Positions 1-6,136 are shown, numbered from the stretch's first letter. The stretch: 6,230 nt of DNA from an uncultured Rhodospirillales bacterium (GCA_937873165.1 CALMVH010000071.1:1-6230), one strand, 5' to 3'. The notes: a model not told the origin generated them from the letters alone. Numbers and translations: made by a program.

Positions 1-3000
1 CCGCCGTACTGCTGCGCCACGCCCACGTTGCCAAGCCCGATCACGCTGCCATCCGTAAAGGTCACCTCGCCGGTGCCCGCGCCGACATTGATCGTCTTGG
101 TCCCGAACGCGCCGTTGGCGACGTCCCGCAGGACCAGATTGCCGCCGCCATAGTTCAGGACCAGGTAATCGGACTTCACGTCGCCCATATAGATGTTGGT
201 GAAGCCGCTGTTCAGGTTGATCGTGCCGGTGCCGTTTCCGGTATGGAAGTAGCTGGTGCCCGTTCCGCCGAAGGCAACCGTATCGTTGCCCGATCCCTCG
301 GCCACGATGGTGCCGGCCAGGCCTGAGGCTGGCGTCACGACCGTCAGCGCGCCGCCCGCGGCCGGTGTTTCCACCAGCGCGTAGGTTTGCGAGGCAATGG
401 TCACCTTGGCAATGCCGTTCAGCGTTGCCGTTCCACTGTACCCAGCCGTCGGGGCCGTAATCGTGACCGCTCCCGCCGCGGTTTCCGCGATCTTCCACGC
501 GGCGCCGGGGGTGCCGGTTCCATTGGCAAAGATCGCGGTGGTCAGGACCGAGGTGCCGGAAACCGTGGCGCTTGCACTGGTAAGCGTAGCCGAGGTGACG
601 GGAGCAGGAGCGGCGGGAGCGGCGGCGATGGCAACCGCAAGGCTCTCGGTCACATGCCTGCCGAACTGGTCCCATATCGTGACAGCGATAGAATCGTTAC
701 CACCGGTGCCAGCCGCCGTATAGGCCAGCGAAGCGAGCGCCGCCGAAATATTACTGAACGTGGCGCTATACGTGATCGACGAGGTGCCGGAGCCGCTAAC
801 CGAAGCTCCCGCTGCGTTTGTCATCGACAACGTGCCACTGCCATCGGAAACATTGAGGTACATCGCGCCGGCGTTTGCCGCAGCCGCGACATCGGCCAGC
901 GTAACACCGGTAACTGCTGTCTTTGTTCCGGCAGCCACATGCTGGGCTGCGGGCAGGGTTAGGTCAGGACCGGAGGCTCCAGGAACAGCAGGTGTTGGAG
1001 CTGCCGGCGCCGTTACGGGTGCCGTTGGGGCAGGGGCGGCCGGAGCAGAAGGCGCGGATGTGACGGGAGTGGTTGTCGCAACAGCCGCGGTCGTCTTGAT
1101 CGCGATAGTGCGGGTCGTGTTCATGCCTTCCTGATCGTAGATCGTGATCGTGATGGTATCCGTTCCTGCCGTCTTACCCGCCGTGTAGGTCAGCGACGAA
1201 AGGGCCGCCGTCAGGTCTGCCCAACCTTCCGAACACGAGATCGAGTTTGTGCCCGAGCCGGAGATCGTATTGCCCGACCAGTCGATCATCGACAGCGTTC
1301 CATTGGTGTCGCTTACCTTCAGCAAGCTGCTACCCTGATTGTACGCTTCGTACGCACTCGCAAGCGTGATGCCGCTGACGGCGATTTTTGCACCGGTCGT
1401 GACCGATTCAGCCGCGGGCAGTGTCAGCACCGGGCCGGTATCGGTCGGCGCTGTCGGGGTGACCTCGGTGTTGGCCACAATGGCCTGGCTGCTGGACAGC
1501 CCCGCGCCGTCGATGGCGTAAACGCTGACCGTACCGCTGCCGACCGACCCCGAGCAGGTATAGGTCAGGGTCGCCAGTTCGGCGTTCAGCACGGCCTGCG
1601 TTCCGGTCAGGGACACGCTGTTGCCTTTTTCCACGGTTCCCGATGACTGGGTTACCGACAATGTGCCGCTGCTGGCGGTCACATCGACGGTGATGCTGCC
1701 GGCGTTTGGACCGGAAAGCGACAGCCCGGCGACCTGGACGGCGGTTCCGACTTCGGTAAACAGTTTGGACGGAGCGGCGATCGTCGGACCCGTGGCGGTG
1801 GCAGGCAGCGCCGTCTGGCTAAGCTCGATCAGGACCGGATGATCCGGCAGCGAGATCTGTATGGTGGACGCGTTCTTGAACACTTCGATCGGCGAACTGC
1901 CCGAAAGCGGATCGAATACGTCCACATAGGCATAGGCTTGGCCGAGCGATAGCGTGACGTTCACGGGAGCCACCGTGATGACCGCCCCACCGGTTGCCGA
2001 TTGCAGGCGCACGTCGTTCCAAAGGGCCAGCACGAACGTGCCATCGGATTTTTGGAACAGGTCGCTGTTGCCCGTCGTGGGCATGTTCGACAGGCTGTAT
2101 GTCAGCGATCCCGGCGTCGAAACGGGTGCGCCGCCCGAGACGGTATCCAGGATCGACATCAGATTGTGAACCGCAATCGCCGCCGGCTTCGGCGTCCAGT
2201 CGTAGTTGAACAAGCCGAAGGCATATTCCGGGTTTGTGTTTCCGGCTTCGGGCTGCTGGTCTACCAGCTCGTACAGGTTGATGATCGACGCGCCCGACTT
2301 GAACTCGTCGAACAAATCGGTCAGGTCGTACTTGGCCTGGGTCGTGTCGTCGACTCCGGCCCCGCCATTATTCAGCGTGTAGTAGCCGGTTTCGGTAACC
2401 GCGACGCTTTTGCCGGGCGTCAGCTCGGTTGCATAATTGTCCATGGTGCCGATCCATCCGGCCCATCCCGGATTGTTGTCGGTGCCGAAGTAGATGTGGG
2501 CGTTGCCCATGTCGGCATCGGCGGCGACGCCGCTTACGTTTGCAAACGTACCCAGCTGGCCGAAGCTGGACTGGATTACCGTCACGCCCGATGTGGATGC
2601 GGTTCCCTTGATATCCTTGTACAGCGCCGCCTGCTCCGCTTCCGTCGCGGGGAGGCCGGTGAGCCCGTTATACGTCTGGGGCCAGTTATCGCTCTCGTTG
2701 GCGCCCTCGACGGCGACCAGAAGCTTGGAGCCCGCTTGCTCCATTTCTTGGACCTGCCAGTTGAAGCCCACGCTGCCGGGCGAAAGGAAGTCGTCGAGTT
2801 TCACGCCAAGGTCGGCGTTCAGCTGCGTGAACTTGATGGGGTCCATCGGGTTGTCGATCGAATCCCGGATGGTCGAGACGCCGAGATAGGACAGCGCGTT
2901 CTCGACCTGGGCGAAGTTGTTGTAATCGCTCCAGTTGAAATCGATGTGAGTATTGACGCCAATGGCGCTGGTGAAGCTGGAAGCGCTGACGGCCTGAACC

Positions 3001-3035
3001 GCGGTCATGGCTGTGGGCGTCGTGTTCGTCGACAT
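1..3035 (-). CDS. Large modular glycoside hydrolase (clan GH-A TIM barrel) with Ig/cadherin-like repeats, 3' end outside window
   Basis: The frame is open for 1011 codons from ATG 3035 to the window edge. The start is firm: an in-frame TAA lies upstream at 3132-3134, no other ATG/GTG/TTG intervenes, and AAGGGA precedes the ATG. Residues about 20-297 read as a GH-A barrel: R57 after strand 2 (STIRDS), acid/base candidate E114 in EGANES, H180/Y182 on strand 6, nucleophile candidate E215 in AVTETGYY, and strand 8 INLYEL. Residues about 305-405 form a beta domain with the LALWND motif common after GH39/GH5-like barrels. Three Ig/cadherin-like repeats (416-803) and a Gly/Asn-rich beta region (817-1011) follow. 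The N-terminus is polar with no signal peptide, so type I secretion is inferred, acting on an extracellular polysaccharide. Substrate and GH family number are unknown. Cys494 and Cys601 are unusual for such exported repeat proteins. Barrel call fairly sure; specificity not. Confidence 0.85.
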   Translation of the reverse strand, partial: MSTNTTPTAMTAVQAVSASSFTSAIGVNTHIDFNWSDYNNFAQVENALSYLGVSTIRDSIDNPMDPIKFTQLNADLGVKLDDFLSPGSVGFNWQVQEMEQAGSKLLVAVEGANESDNWPQTYNGLTGLPATEAEQAALYKDIKGTASTSGVTVIQSSFGQLGTFANVSGVAADADMGNAHIYFGTDNNPGWAGWIGTMDNYATELTPGKSVAVTETGYYTLNNGGAGVDDTTQAKYDLTDLFDEFKSGASIINLYELVDQQPEAGNTNPEYAFGLFNYDWTPKPAAIAVHNLMSILDTVSGGAPVSTPGSLTYSLSNMPTTGNSDLFQKSDGTFVLALWNDVRLQSATGGAVITVAPVNVTLSLGQAYAYVDVFDPLSGSSPIEVFKNASTIQISLPDHPVLIELSQTALPATATGPTIAAPSKLFTEVGTAVQVAGLSLSGPNAGSITVDVTASSGTLSVTQSSGTVEKGNSVSLTGTQAVLNAELATLTYTCSGSVGSGTVSVYAIDGAGLSSSQAIVANTEVTPTAPTDTGPVLTLPAAESVTTGAKIAVSGITLASAYEAYNQGSSLLKVSDTNGTLSMIDWSGNTISGSGTNSISCSEGWADLTAALSSLTYTAGKTAGTDTITITIYDQEGMNTTRTIAIKTTAAVATTTPVTSAPSAPAAPAPTAPVTAPAAPTPAVPGASGPDLTLPAAQHVAAGTKTAVTGVTLADVAAAANAGAMYLNVSDGSGTLSMTNAAGASVSGSGTSSITYSATFSNISAALASLAYTAAGTGGNDSIAVTIWDQFGRHVTESLAVAIAAAPAAPAPVTSATLTSASATVSGTSVLTTAIFANGTGTPGAAWKIAETAAGAVTITAPTAGYSGTATLNGIAKVTIASQTYALVETPAAGGALTVVTPASGLAGTIVAEGSGNDTVAFGGTGTSYFHTGNGTGTINLNSGFTNIYMGDVKSDYLVLNYGGGNLVLRDVANGAFGTKTINVGAGTGEVTFTDGSVIGLGNVGVAQQYG
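216..296 (-). repeat. Degenerate RTX-like nonapeptide units (residues 914-940)
   Basis: Three consecutive nine-residue units can be laid out: GSGNDTVAF, GGTGTSYFH and TGNGTGTIN. They resemble the RTX pattern GGxGxDxUx only loosely, and only the first keeps the Asp. The Gly/Asn/Thr-rich beta pattern continues to the window edge. It fits the haemolysin-type beta-roll or beta-helix region of type I secreted proteins, without proving it. Confidence 0.4.
627..971 (-). repeat. Ig/cadherin-like repeat 3 of the hydrolase (residues 689-803)
   Basis: This repeat begins GPDLTLPAAQ and contains VSDGSGTLSM, VSGSGTSSI, LASLAYTA and VTIWDQFG, each matching the same position in repeat 2. It has no Cys. The acidic DxxG and GxxD turns could bind calcium, but no exact cadherin calcium motif is visible. 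Confidence 0.8.
972..1091 (-). other. Pro/Ala/Thr-rich linker (residues 649-688)
   Basis: The encoded segment is dominated by Pro, Ala, Thr, Ser and Val, with repeated AP and TAP units, and sits between repeats 2 and 3. It looks like a flexible, extended inter-domain linker. A shorter stretch of the same kind (AAAPAAPAP, residues about 804-812) follows repeat 3. Confidence 0.7.
1095..1436 (-). repeat. Ig/cadherin-like repeat 2 of the hydrolase (residues 534-647)
   Basis: This repeat begins GPVLTLPAAE and contains VSDTNGTLSM, ISGSGTNSI, LSSLTYTAG and ITIYDQEG. My hand alignment to repeat 3 gives about half the positions identical (57 of 115) with almost no gaps, so the two probably arose by duplication. 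It contains Cys601. Confidence 0.8.
1473..1790 (-). repeat. Ig/cadherin-like repeat 1 of the hydrolase (residues 416-521)
   Basis: This is the first and most divergent of three tandem protein repeats. It shares the framework of the others: an initial GP, a SGTLSV strand, a LATLTYT strand and a late VSVYAIDGAGL strand. It lacks the VSD and SGSGT motifs that repeats 2 and 3 share. Such beta-sandwich repeats usually act as spacers or carbohydrate/cell-surface contacts in secreted proteins; the role here is inferred. Confidence 0.7.
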
Positions 3036-3040
3036 GGCAT

Positions 3041-3047
3041 ATCCCTT
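3041..3047 (-). promoter_or_regulatory. Ribosome binding site of the hydrolase gene
   Basis: On the minus strand AAGGGAT lies five bases before ATG 3035, an acceptable Shine-Dalgarno match and spacing. It supports this start over the next in-frame Met (residue 10). Confidence 0.6.
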
Positions 3048-3092
3048 CGTTTCGGCAATCGCATGACTGCCGAGGTGGTCCGGTAAGGTTTC

Positions 3093-3146
3093 TTGTTGGG
3101 ATGAACTTACACGCCAGCGATAAAATAGACGTTAATTTGTTGGGAT
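3093..3146. repeat. 10-bp direct repeat TTGTTGGGAT
   Basis: TTGTTGGGAT occurs exactly at 3093-3102 and 3137-3146. The copies are 44 bp apart, close to four helical turns, and lie 58 to 111 bp upstream of the hydrolase start. The same-face spacing fits a pair of regulator binding sites. A shorter TTGGG occurs again at 3159-3163. Confidence 0.4.
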
Positions 3147-3241
3147 ATGTGAAGTGTATTGGGCGAACTTGAATAAGTATCTAAATCCTTAGCAATTTTA
3201 TCGAAATACCCCGGGCATTTACATCTATGTTGGCTCTGGTC

Positions 3242-3257
3242 TTGATTTGAAAATCAA
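3242..3257. promoter_or_regulatory. Palindrome TTGATTT-GA-AAATCAA, possible operator
   Basis: Two perfect 7-bp arms are separated by two bases. The loop is too small for a good RNA hairpin, so a dimeric regulator site in DNA is the more natural reading. It lies about 210 bp upstream of the hydrolase start. No regulator can be named. Confidence 0.35.
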
Positions 3258-3367
3258 ACAAGGACTGTCATCATTTTTACACAGGCATGCTTGCGGCACT
3301 AAAGTAATCAAACTAAAATTTTAAACATTTTATACAGTTTATAGACGGTGCGCGTCGCTGCCGCAGC

Positions 3368-3382
3368 ACGATGCAGCATCGT
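3368..3382. repeat. Palindrome ACGATGC-A-GCATCGT
   Basis: Seven-base arms match perfectly around one central base. It sits where the AT-rich patch turns into GC-rich sequence. It could be an operator or, as RNA, a six-pair stem with a three-base loop. The function is unknown. Confidence 0.35.
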
Positions 3383-3410
3383 CTTGCTTCGGTGCCTTTA
3401 ACCGGTTGCG

Positions 3411-3444
3411 GCGACGGAAGGCCTGTTGCGGAGCCATCCGTCGC
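3411..3444. repeat. Inverted repeat GCGACGGA / TCCGTCGC
   Basis: Eight-base arms at 3411-3418 and 3437-3444 match exactly. Inside them, GGC (3420-3422) and GCC (3433-3435) can extend the stem after one A-A mismatch, leaving a ten-base loop. No T run follows on either strand. It lies downstream of the oxidoreductase gene, beyond its proximal stem. Confidence 0.35.
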
Positions 3445-3463
3445 GTTGGCCTGGACGGGTGCT

Positions 3464-3499
3464 GTGCGTACCTGCGTGGGGTATGCCGCAGGTACGCGC
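3464..3499 (-). terminator. Strong stem-loop just after the oxidoreductase gene, no U tract
   Basis: GCGTACCTGCG (3466-3476) and CGCAGGTACGC (3487-3497) form a perfect 11-bp GC-rich stem with a ten-base loop. Read on the minus strand, it begins eight bases after the stop codon of the reductase gene. No T run follows, so it is not a canonical intrinsic terminator. It could be a U-tract-less terminator or a 3'-end stabilising stem in front of a Rho-dependent stop. Confidence 0.5.
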
Positions 3500-3504
3500 T
3501 GCGG

Positions 3505-4398
3505 TCACGCCCTGAAGTATTGCATCTGTTCGAGATCGGCGATCAGTCCCGGGCCGGACGGATGCCATCCGAGCCGTTCCTGCGTGCGGGTGCTGGAGGC
3601 CGGCATGTCGAGGGCCGTAAACATGCCGAGCACTCCGAAATGAGCCTGAGCCTGATCCGGCGGCAGGCTGGCGACTGGAATCTTCAGTCCCCGCCCGATG
3701 ACTTCGGCAATCTCCCGCATCGGGATTCCTTCCTCCGCGACGGCATGGTACCGGCTACCGGCTTCACCCTTCTCTAAAGCCAGCCGGTAGAGGCGGGCGA
3801 CGTCACCGACATGCGCTGCCGGCCAGCGGTTGAGGCCTTCGCCCACATACGCTGATACGCCCTTGTCGCGCGCCGTCTCGACCAAGGAGGTGATCAAGCC
3901 CTGCTTTCGGGTGTCATGAACCTGCGGCAAACGCACCACAACCACCTTGACGCCACGCTGTGCCATGACAACCCCGGCCAGTTCCGATGCTTTTCGCGGA
4001 TTGGGATGGTTCATGTCGAAGATATCTTCTGTCGCGGGCTGTCCCGGGGCGCCGCTGCCCATGCCCGTAGCGGATGTTATGACCAGCGGGCGGGCAGAGC
4101 CGGCCAGCACGGCGCCCATGGCCTCGATAACCTGCCGGTCTGTTTCGCAATTCGCCATGAAATTGGAAAAATCGTGATTGAAGGCGCAGTGTATGACCCC
4201 ATCCGACATCTCCGCGCCGCGGCGCAGGCTTTCCAGATCCTCCAGATCGCCGCGATGCACCTCCGCTCCGGCAGCCGCCAGGGCCTGCGCGCCCGCCTCG
4301 GACCGCGTCAGTCCAAGCACCTGATGGCCCGCGCCGATAAGTTCCGGTATGATGGCCGAACCGATAAAGCCCGTGGCGCCGGTCAGAAAAATACGCAT
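3505..4398 (-). CDS. Atypical NAD(P)-dependent short-chain dehydrogenase/reductase (epimerase-like)
   Basis: This encodes a 297-residue cytoplasmic Rossmann-fold protein. The nucleotide-binding motif TGATGFIG is at residues 6-13, followed by Arg32 at the end of strand 2 (LTRS), which usually favours NADP(H), and GDL at 50-52. The TSATG strand at 108-112 stands where the catalytic Ser lies in extended SDRs. No Tyr-x-x-x-Lys pair is visible near NPRKASE (133-139), which points to the atypical SDR group (SDR_a7-like), whose reactions are mostly undefined. The start at 4398 is preferred over an in-frame ATG at 4470 because AGGAG precedes it and the Rossmann strand begins at once (MRIFLTG). It is divergent from the AraC-family gene, which probably regulates it. 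The substrate is unknown. Confidence 0.88.
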   Translation of the reverse strand: MRIFLTGATGFIGSAIIPELIGAGHQVLGLTRSEAGAQALAAAGAEVHRGDLEDLESLRRGAEMSDGVIHCAFNHDFSNFMANCETDRQVIEAMGAVLAGSARPLVITSATGMGSGAPGQPATEDIFDMNHPNPRKASELAGVVMAQRGVKVVVVRLPQVHDTRKQGLITSLVETARDKGVSAYVGEGLNRWPAAHVGDVARLYRLALEKGEAGSRYHAVAEEGIPMREIAEVIGRGLKIPVASLPPDQAQAHFGVLGMFTALDMPASSTRTQERLGWHPSGPGLIADLEQMQYFRA

Positions 4399-4406
4399 GA
4401 TGAAAT

Positions 4407-4411
4407 CTCCT
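4407..4411 (-). promoter_or_regulatory. Ribosome binding site that sets the oxidoreductase start
   Basis: AGGAG on the minus strand lies eight bases before ATG 4398. This decides against the longer reading frame beginning at 4470, whose extra 24 residues do not belong to the Rossmann fold. Confidence 0.7.
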
Positions 4412-4466
4412 GGTTCGATCAAGAACGAGGCGGAGGCAGCAATCGATCGCCGCTCCATCCTCGGGT

Positions 4467-4508
4467 ACACAGGAAAGATATTGTTGCAGGCTGTGTCACT
4501 GGTTGACA
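4467..4508. promoter_or_regulatory. Divergent promoter region with two inverted repeats
   Basis: This lies in the 144-bp gap between the reductase and AraC-family genes. ACACAG (4467-4472) and CTGTGT (4491-4496) form a perfect inverted repeat across 18 bases. TGTCA (4494-4498) and TGACA (4504-4508) form another across five bases. The second ends inside TTGACA (4503-4508), a perfect -35 hexamer for the plus-strand gene, but no good -10 follows at 16-18 bases. Regulator binding here could control both genes. Which protein binds is inference. Confidence 0.35.
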
Positions 4509-4533
4509 GTCCGCATTATCGGCTCGATCGTCC

Positions 4534-4538
4534 GGAGG
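4534..4538 (+). promoter_or_regulatory. Ribosome binding site of the AraC-family gene
   Basis: GGAGG is placed four bases before ATG 4543. It is a strong match and supports this start. Confidence 0.7.
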
Positions 4539-4542
4539 CTGC

Positions 4543-5517
4543 ATGGACCCGCTGTCAGATGTGTTGTCGTTGCTGAAGGCGCGTAGTTACGTATCGGGCG
4601 GCTTTGCGCTGCGGCGTGACACGTCTATCCAATGGCCGGAGCATCCGGGCATCAAATGCTACGCTGTCATAGCGGGCGAGTGCTGGCTGTGTGTCGATGG
4701 CGTATCCGATCCGGTGCGCCTCACGATGGGCGACTGTTTCCTCCTGCCGCCCGGGCCGCCTTTCCGCCTTGCAACCGATCTGTCGCTAACACCCGTCGAC
4801 TTCATGACGCTTCGCTCGACGCGTCAGCCGGGCATCGAGGTTTCTTGCGAAGACGGCGGCTGTTATCTTGCGGGCGGCCACTTTATCCTGACAGGCGCTC
4901 ACGCCGACATCCTGCTGAAATCCCTGCCCCCCATCGTGCATATCGCCGGCGAGTCCGGGAAGGCAGCGATGCGCTGGTCGCTGGAGCGCATGGCCGATGA
5001 ACTGCGCGATCCGCAGCCGGGTGGTTCGCTGATCGCCCAGCAGCTCGCCTCCATGATGCTGGTGCAGGCCCTGCGGCTGCACATGGCGGCCGGGGCGAAA
5101 GGCACGACCGGCTGGCTGTTTGCCCTTGCCGACAAGCAGATGAGCACGGCCATCGGCTGCCTGCACGACGATCCGGGGCATGCGTGGACATTGCAGGCTC
5201 TTGCGCAGCGTGTCGGCATGTCGCGGTCCGTGTTTGCCCTTCGCTTCAAGGACACGGTCGGAACGGCCCCGATGGAGTACCTGACGCGGTGGCGAATGAT
5301 GCTGGCGGGCGACAGGCTGAAGAACTCGGGCGAATCCATTTCGGCCATAGCCCTGTCGCTCGGCTACGATTCCGAAAGCGCCTTTGGCAAGGCTTTTCGC
5401 AGAGTCATGGGCTGCACGCCGCGACAATACGGGCGGGAAGCGGATCCGGCTGTATCCATGCCGTCCCGTGGGGACGCGGCTGGGCCGGAGCATGCGGACC
5501 AGATCGCGGCGGAGTAG
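4543..5517 (+). CDS. AraC-family transcriptional regulator with N-terminal cupin-type domain
   Basis: This is a 324-residue DNA-binding regulator. The opening MDPLSDVLSLLK and the beta-rich part to about residue 190, including GDCFLLPPGPPF, match the cupin_6 sensor domain found in many AraC-type proteins. The C-terminal part has two helix-turn-helix units. The first, from W215, reads LQALAQRVGMSRSVFALRFK. The second contains ISAIALSLGYDSESAFGKAF, with G274-Y275 in the signature and the closing GCTPRQYGRE at 290-299. A 25-residue polar tail follows, beyond the usual end of the family. The gene lies divergent to the reductase gene, the usual arrangement for a regulator and its target. The effector is unknown. 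The family call is sure; the target is inferred from position. Confidence 0.93.
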   Translation: MDPLSDVLSLLKARSYVSGGFALRRDTSIQWPEHPGIKCYAVIAGECWLCVDGVSDPVRLTMGDCFLLPPGPPFRLATDLSLTPVDFMTLRSTRQPGIEVSCEDGGCYLAGGHFILTGAHADILLKSLPPIVHIAGESGKAAMRWSLERMADELRDPQPGGSLIAQQLASMMLVQALRLHMAAGAKGTTGWLFALADKQMSTAIGCLHDDPGHAWTLQALAQRVGMSRSVFALRFKDTVGTAPMEYLTRWRMMLAGDRLKNSGESISAIALSLGYDSESAFGKAFRRVMGCTPRQYGREADPAVSMPSRGDAAGPEHADQIAAE

Positions 5518-5521
5518 ACGG

Positions 5522-6136
5522 TCAGGCGTTCGCGGAAACGTTCAATGCTGCAAGCTCCGCCACCAGCGCGTCGCGACCGGTGAAATGGATGCCATGGATG
5601 CCGAGGGCCCGTGCGGCCTCGACGTTTTCCAGCTTGTCGTCGATGAACACCGCGCTATCAGGCGAGCGGCCTTCCCTTTCCAGGACATGGCGGTAGATGG
5701 CCGCATTCGGCTTGCGCAGACGCAGTTCGAACGAGGTGTAGCGTGCATGCGGCGTTTGCAGGATCGGGTAGGTCCCCATCAGGTACTCCCAGTGCGCCGC
5801 GTTGGTGTTCGACAGGATGACCAGGCGATAACGCTGGCTCAGCCGCTCGACCAGATCCTCCATGCCGAGATCGTGGCTGAAGTGGCTGCACCAGATGTCT
5901 GCAAATGCTTCGTAGCCCGCTTTGAACCCGATGGTGGCATACTCCCGCTCGAAAGCTTCTCGCAACGTCTCGTCGCCGACATCCATCCCGTGATCGAAGC
6001 AGCCGATCAGGTCGGGCACCGCTTTTTCGGGTAAGCGCGATTTCGCCGCCAAGCGACGCATCAAAAGGGCATTGTCGTGCCGCAGGATGACGTTGCCCAG
6101 GTCGAAGATCAGCAGCGGATCGGCCGGCACGCTCAT
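5522..6136 (-). CDS. HAD-superfamily hydrolase, YihX-like phosphatase
   Basis: This is a 204-residue cytoplasmic protein of subfamily IA length. Motif I is IFDLGNVI, with nucleophile Asp12. The second motif-I Asp of most phosphatases is Gly14, as in E. coli YihX (alpha-D-glucose-1-phosphate phosphatase). Residues about 20-95 form the helical cap. Motif II is LSNTN (Ser109), motif III has Lys142 in RKPNAAIY, and motif IV is FIDDKLENVEAA (Asp166, Asp167). A sugar-phosphate phosphatase role is plausible but the substrate cannot be read from sequence. The start overlaps the end of the aminotransferase gene as ATGA, so the two are probably translated in a coupled way. No clear ribosome binding site stands before it. 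The 3' end meets the AraC-family gene with four bases between the stops. Confidence 0.9.
   Translation of the reverse strand: MSVPADPLLIFDLGNVILRHDNALLMRRLAAKSRLPEKAVPDLIGCFDHGMDVGDETLREAFEREYATIGFKAGYEAFADIWCSHFSHDLGMEDLVERLSQRYRLVILSNTNAAHWEYLMGTYPILQTPHARYTSFELRLRKPNAAIYRHVLEREGRSPDSAVFIDDKLENVEAARALGIHGIHFTGRDALVAELAALNVSANA

Larger units (their letters stand above)
3048..3350. promoter_or_regulatory. AT-rich intergenic control region upstream of the hydrolase gene
   Basis: No gene was found here. From about 3100 to 3345 the sequence is clearly AT-rich, with several A and T runs, in sharp contrast to its GC-rich surroundings. It lies directly upstream of the hydrolase start, so it most likely holds that gene's promoter and regulator sites. 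Weak minus-strand promoter-like pieces exist (TTCACA at 3153-3148, TATTTT at 3127-3122), but their 20-base spacing is too long to claim a promoter. It contains a 10-bp direct repeat, a 16-bp palindrome, the palindrome TAAAATTTTA (3314-3323), and AATCAAAC twice (3252-3259 and 3306-3313). Confidence 0.5.

Noticed and set aside
387..1134. Several overlapping plus-strand frames over the hydrolase repeats
   Set aside because: They are Ala/Val/Thr/Pro- or Arg/Gly-rich mirror products of the repeats on the minus strand and resemble no family.
216..1790. CRISPR or DNA-level tandem repeats
   Set aside because: The repetition is at protein level with diverged nucleotides. There are no short identical repeats with unique spacers.
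2001..3086. 361-residue plus-strand reading frame
   Set aside because: It lies opposite the hydrolase gene, which has clear domains and motifs across the whole interval. The plus-strand product is Arg/Val/Gly-rich with no recognisable family, as expected of antisense frames in GC-rich DNA.
3371..3777. Plus-strand frames beginning in the intergenic region
   Set aside because: They run into the antisense of the reductase gene, lack a good ribosome binding site and have no recognisable motif. Their first part covers inverted repeats rather than coding sequence.
4399..4470. N-terminal extension of the reductase to an upstream ATG
   Set aside because: The 24 extra residues do not belong to the fold, while AGGAG stands properly before ATG 4398.
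4503..4531. Complete sigma-70 promoter for the AraC-family gene
   Set aside because: TTGACA is perfect, but no acceptable -10 hexamer lies 16-18 bases away. CATTAT (4514-4519) is too close.
4786..5493. 235-residue minus-strand frame opposite the AraC-family gene
   Set aside because: It is antisense to a confident regulator gene and has no recognisable family features.
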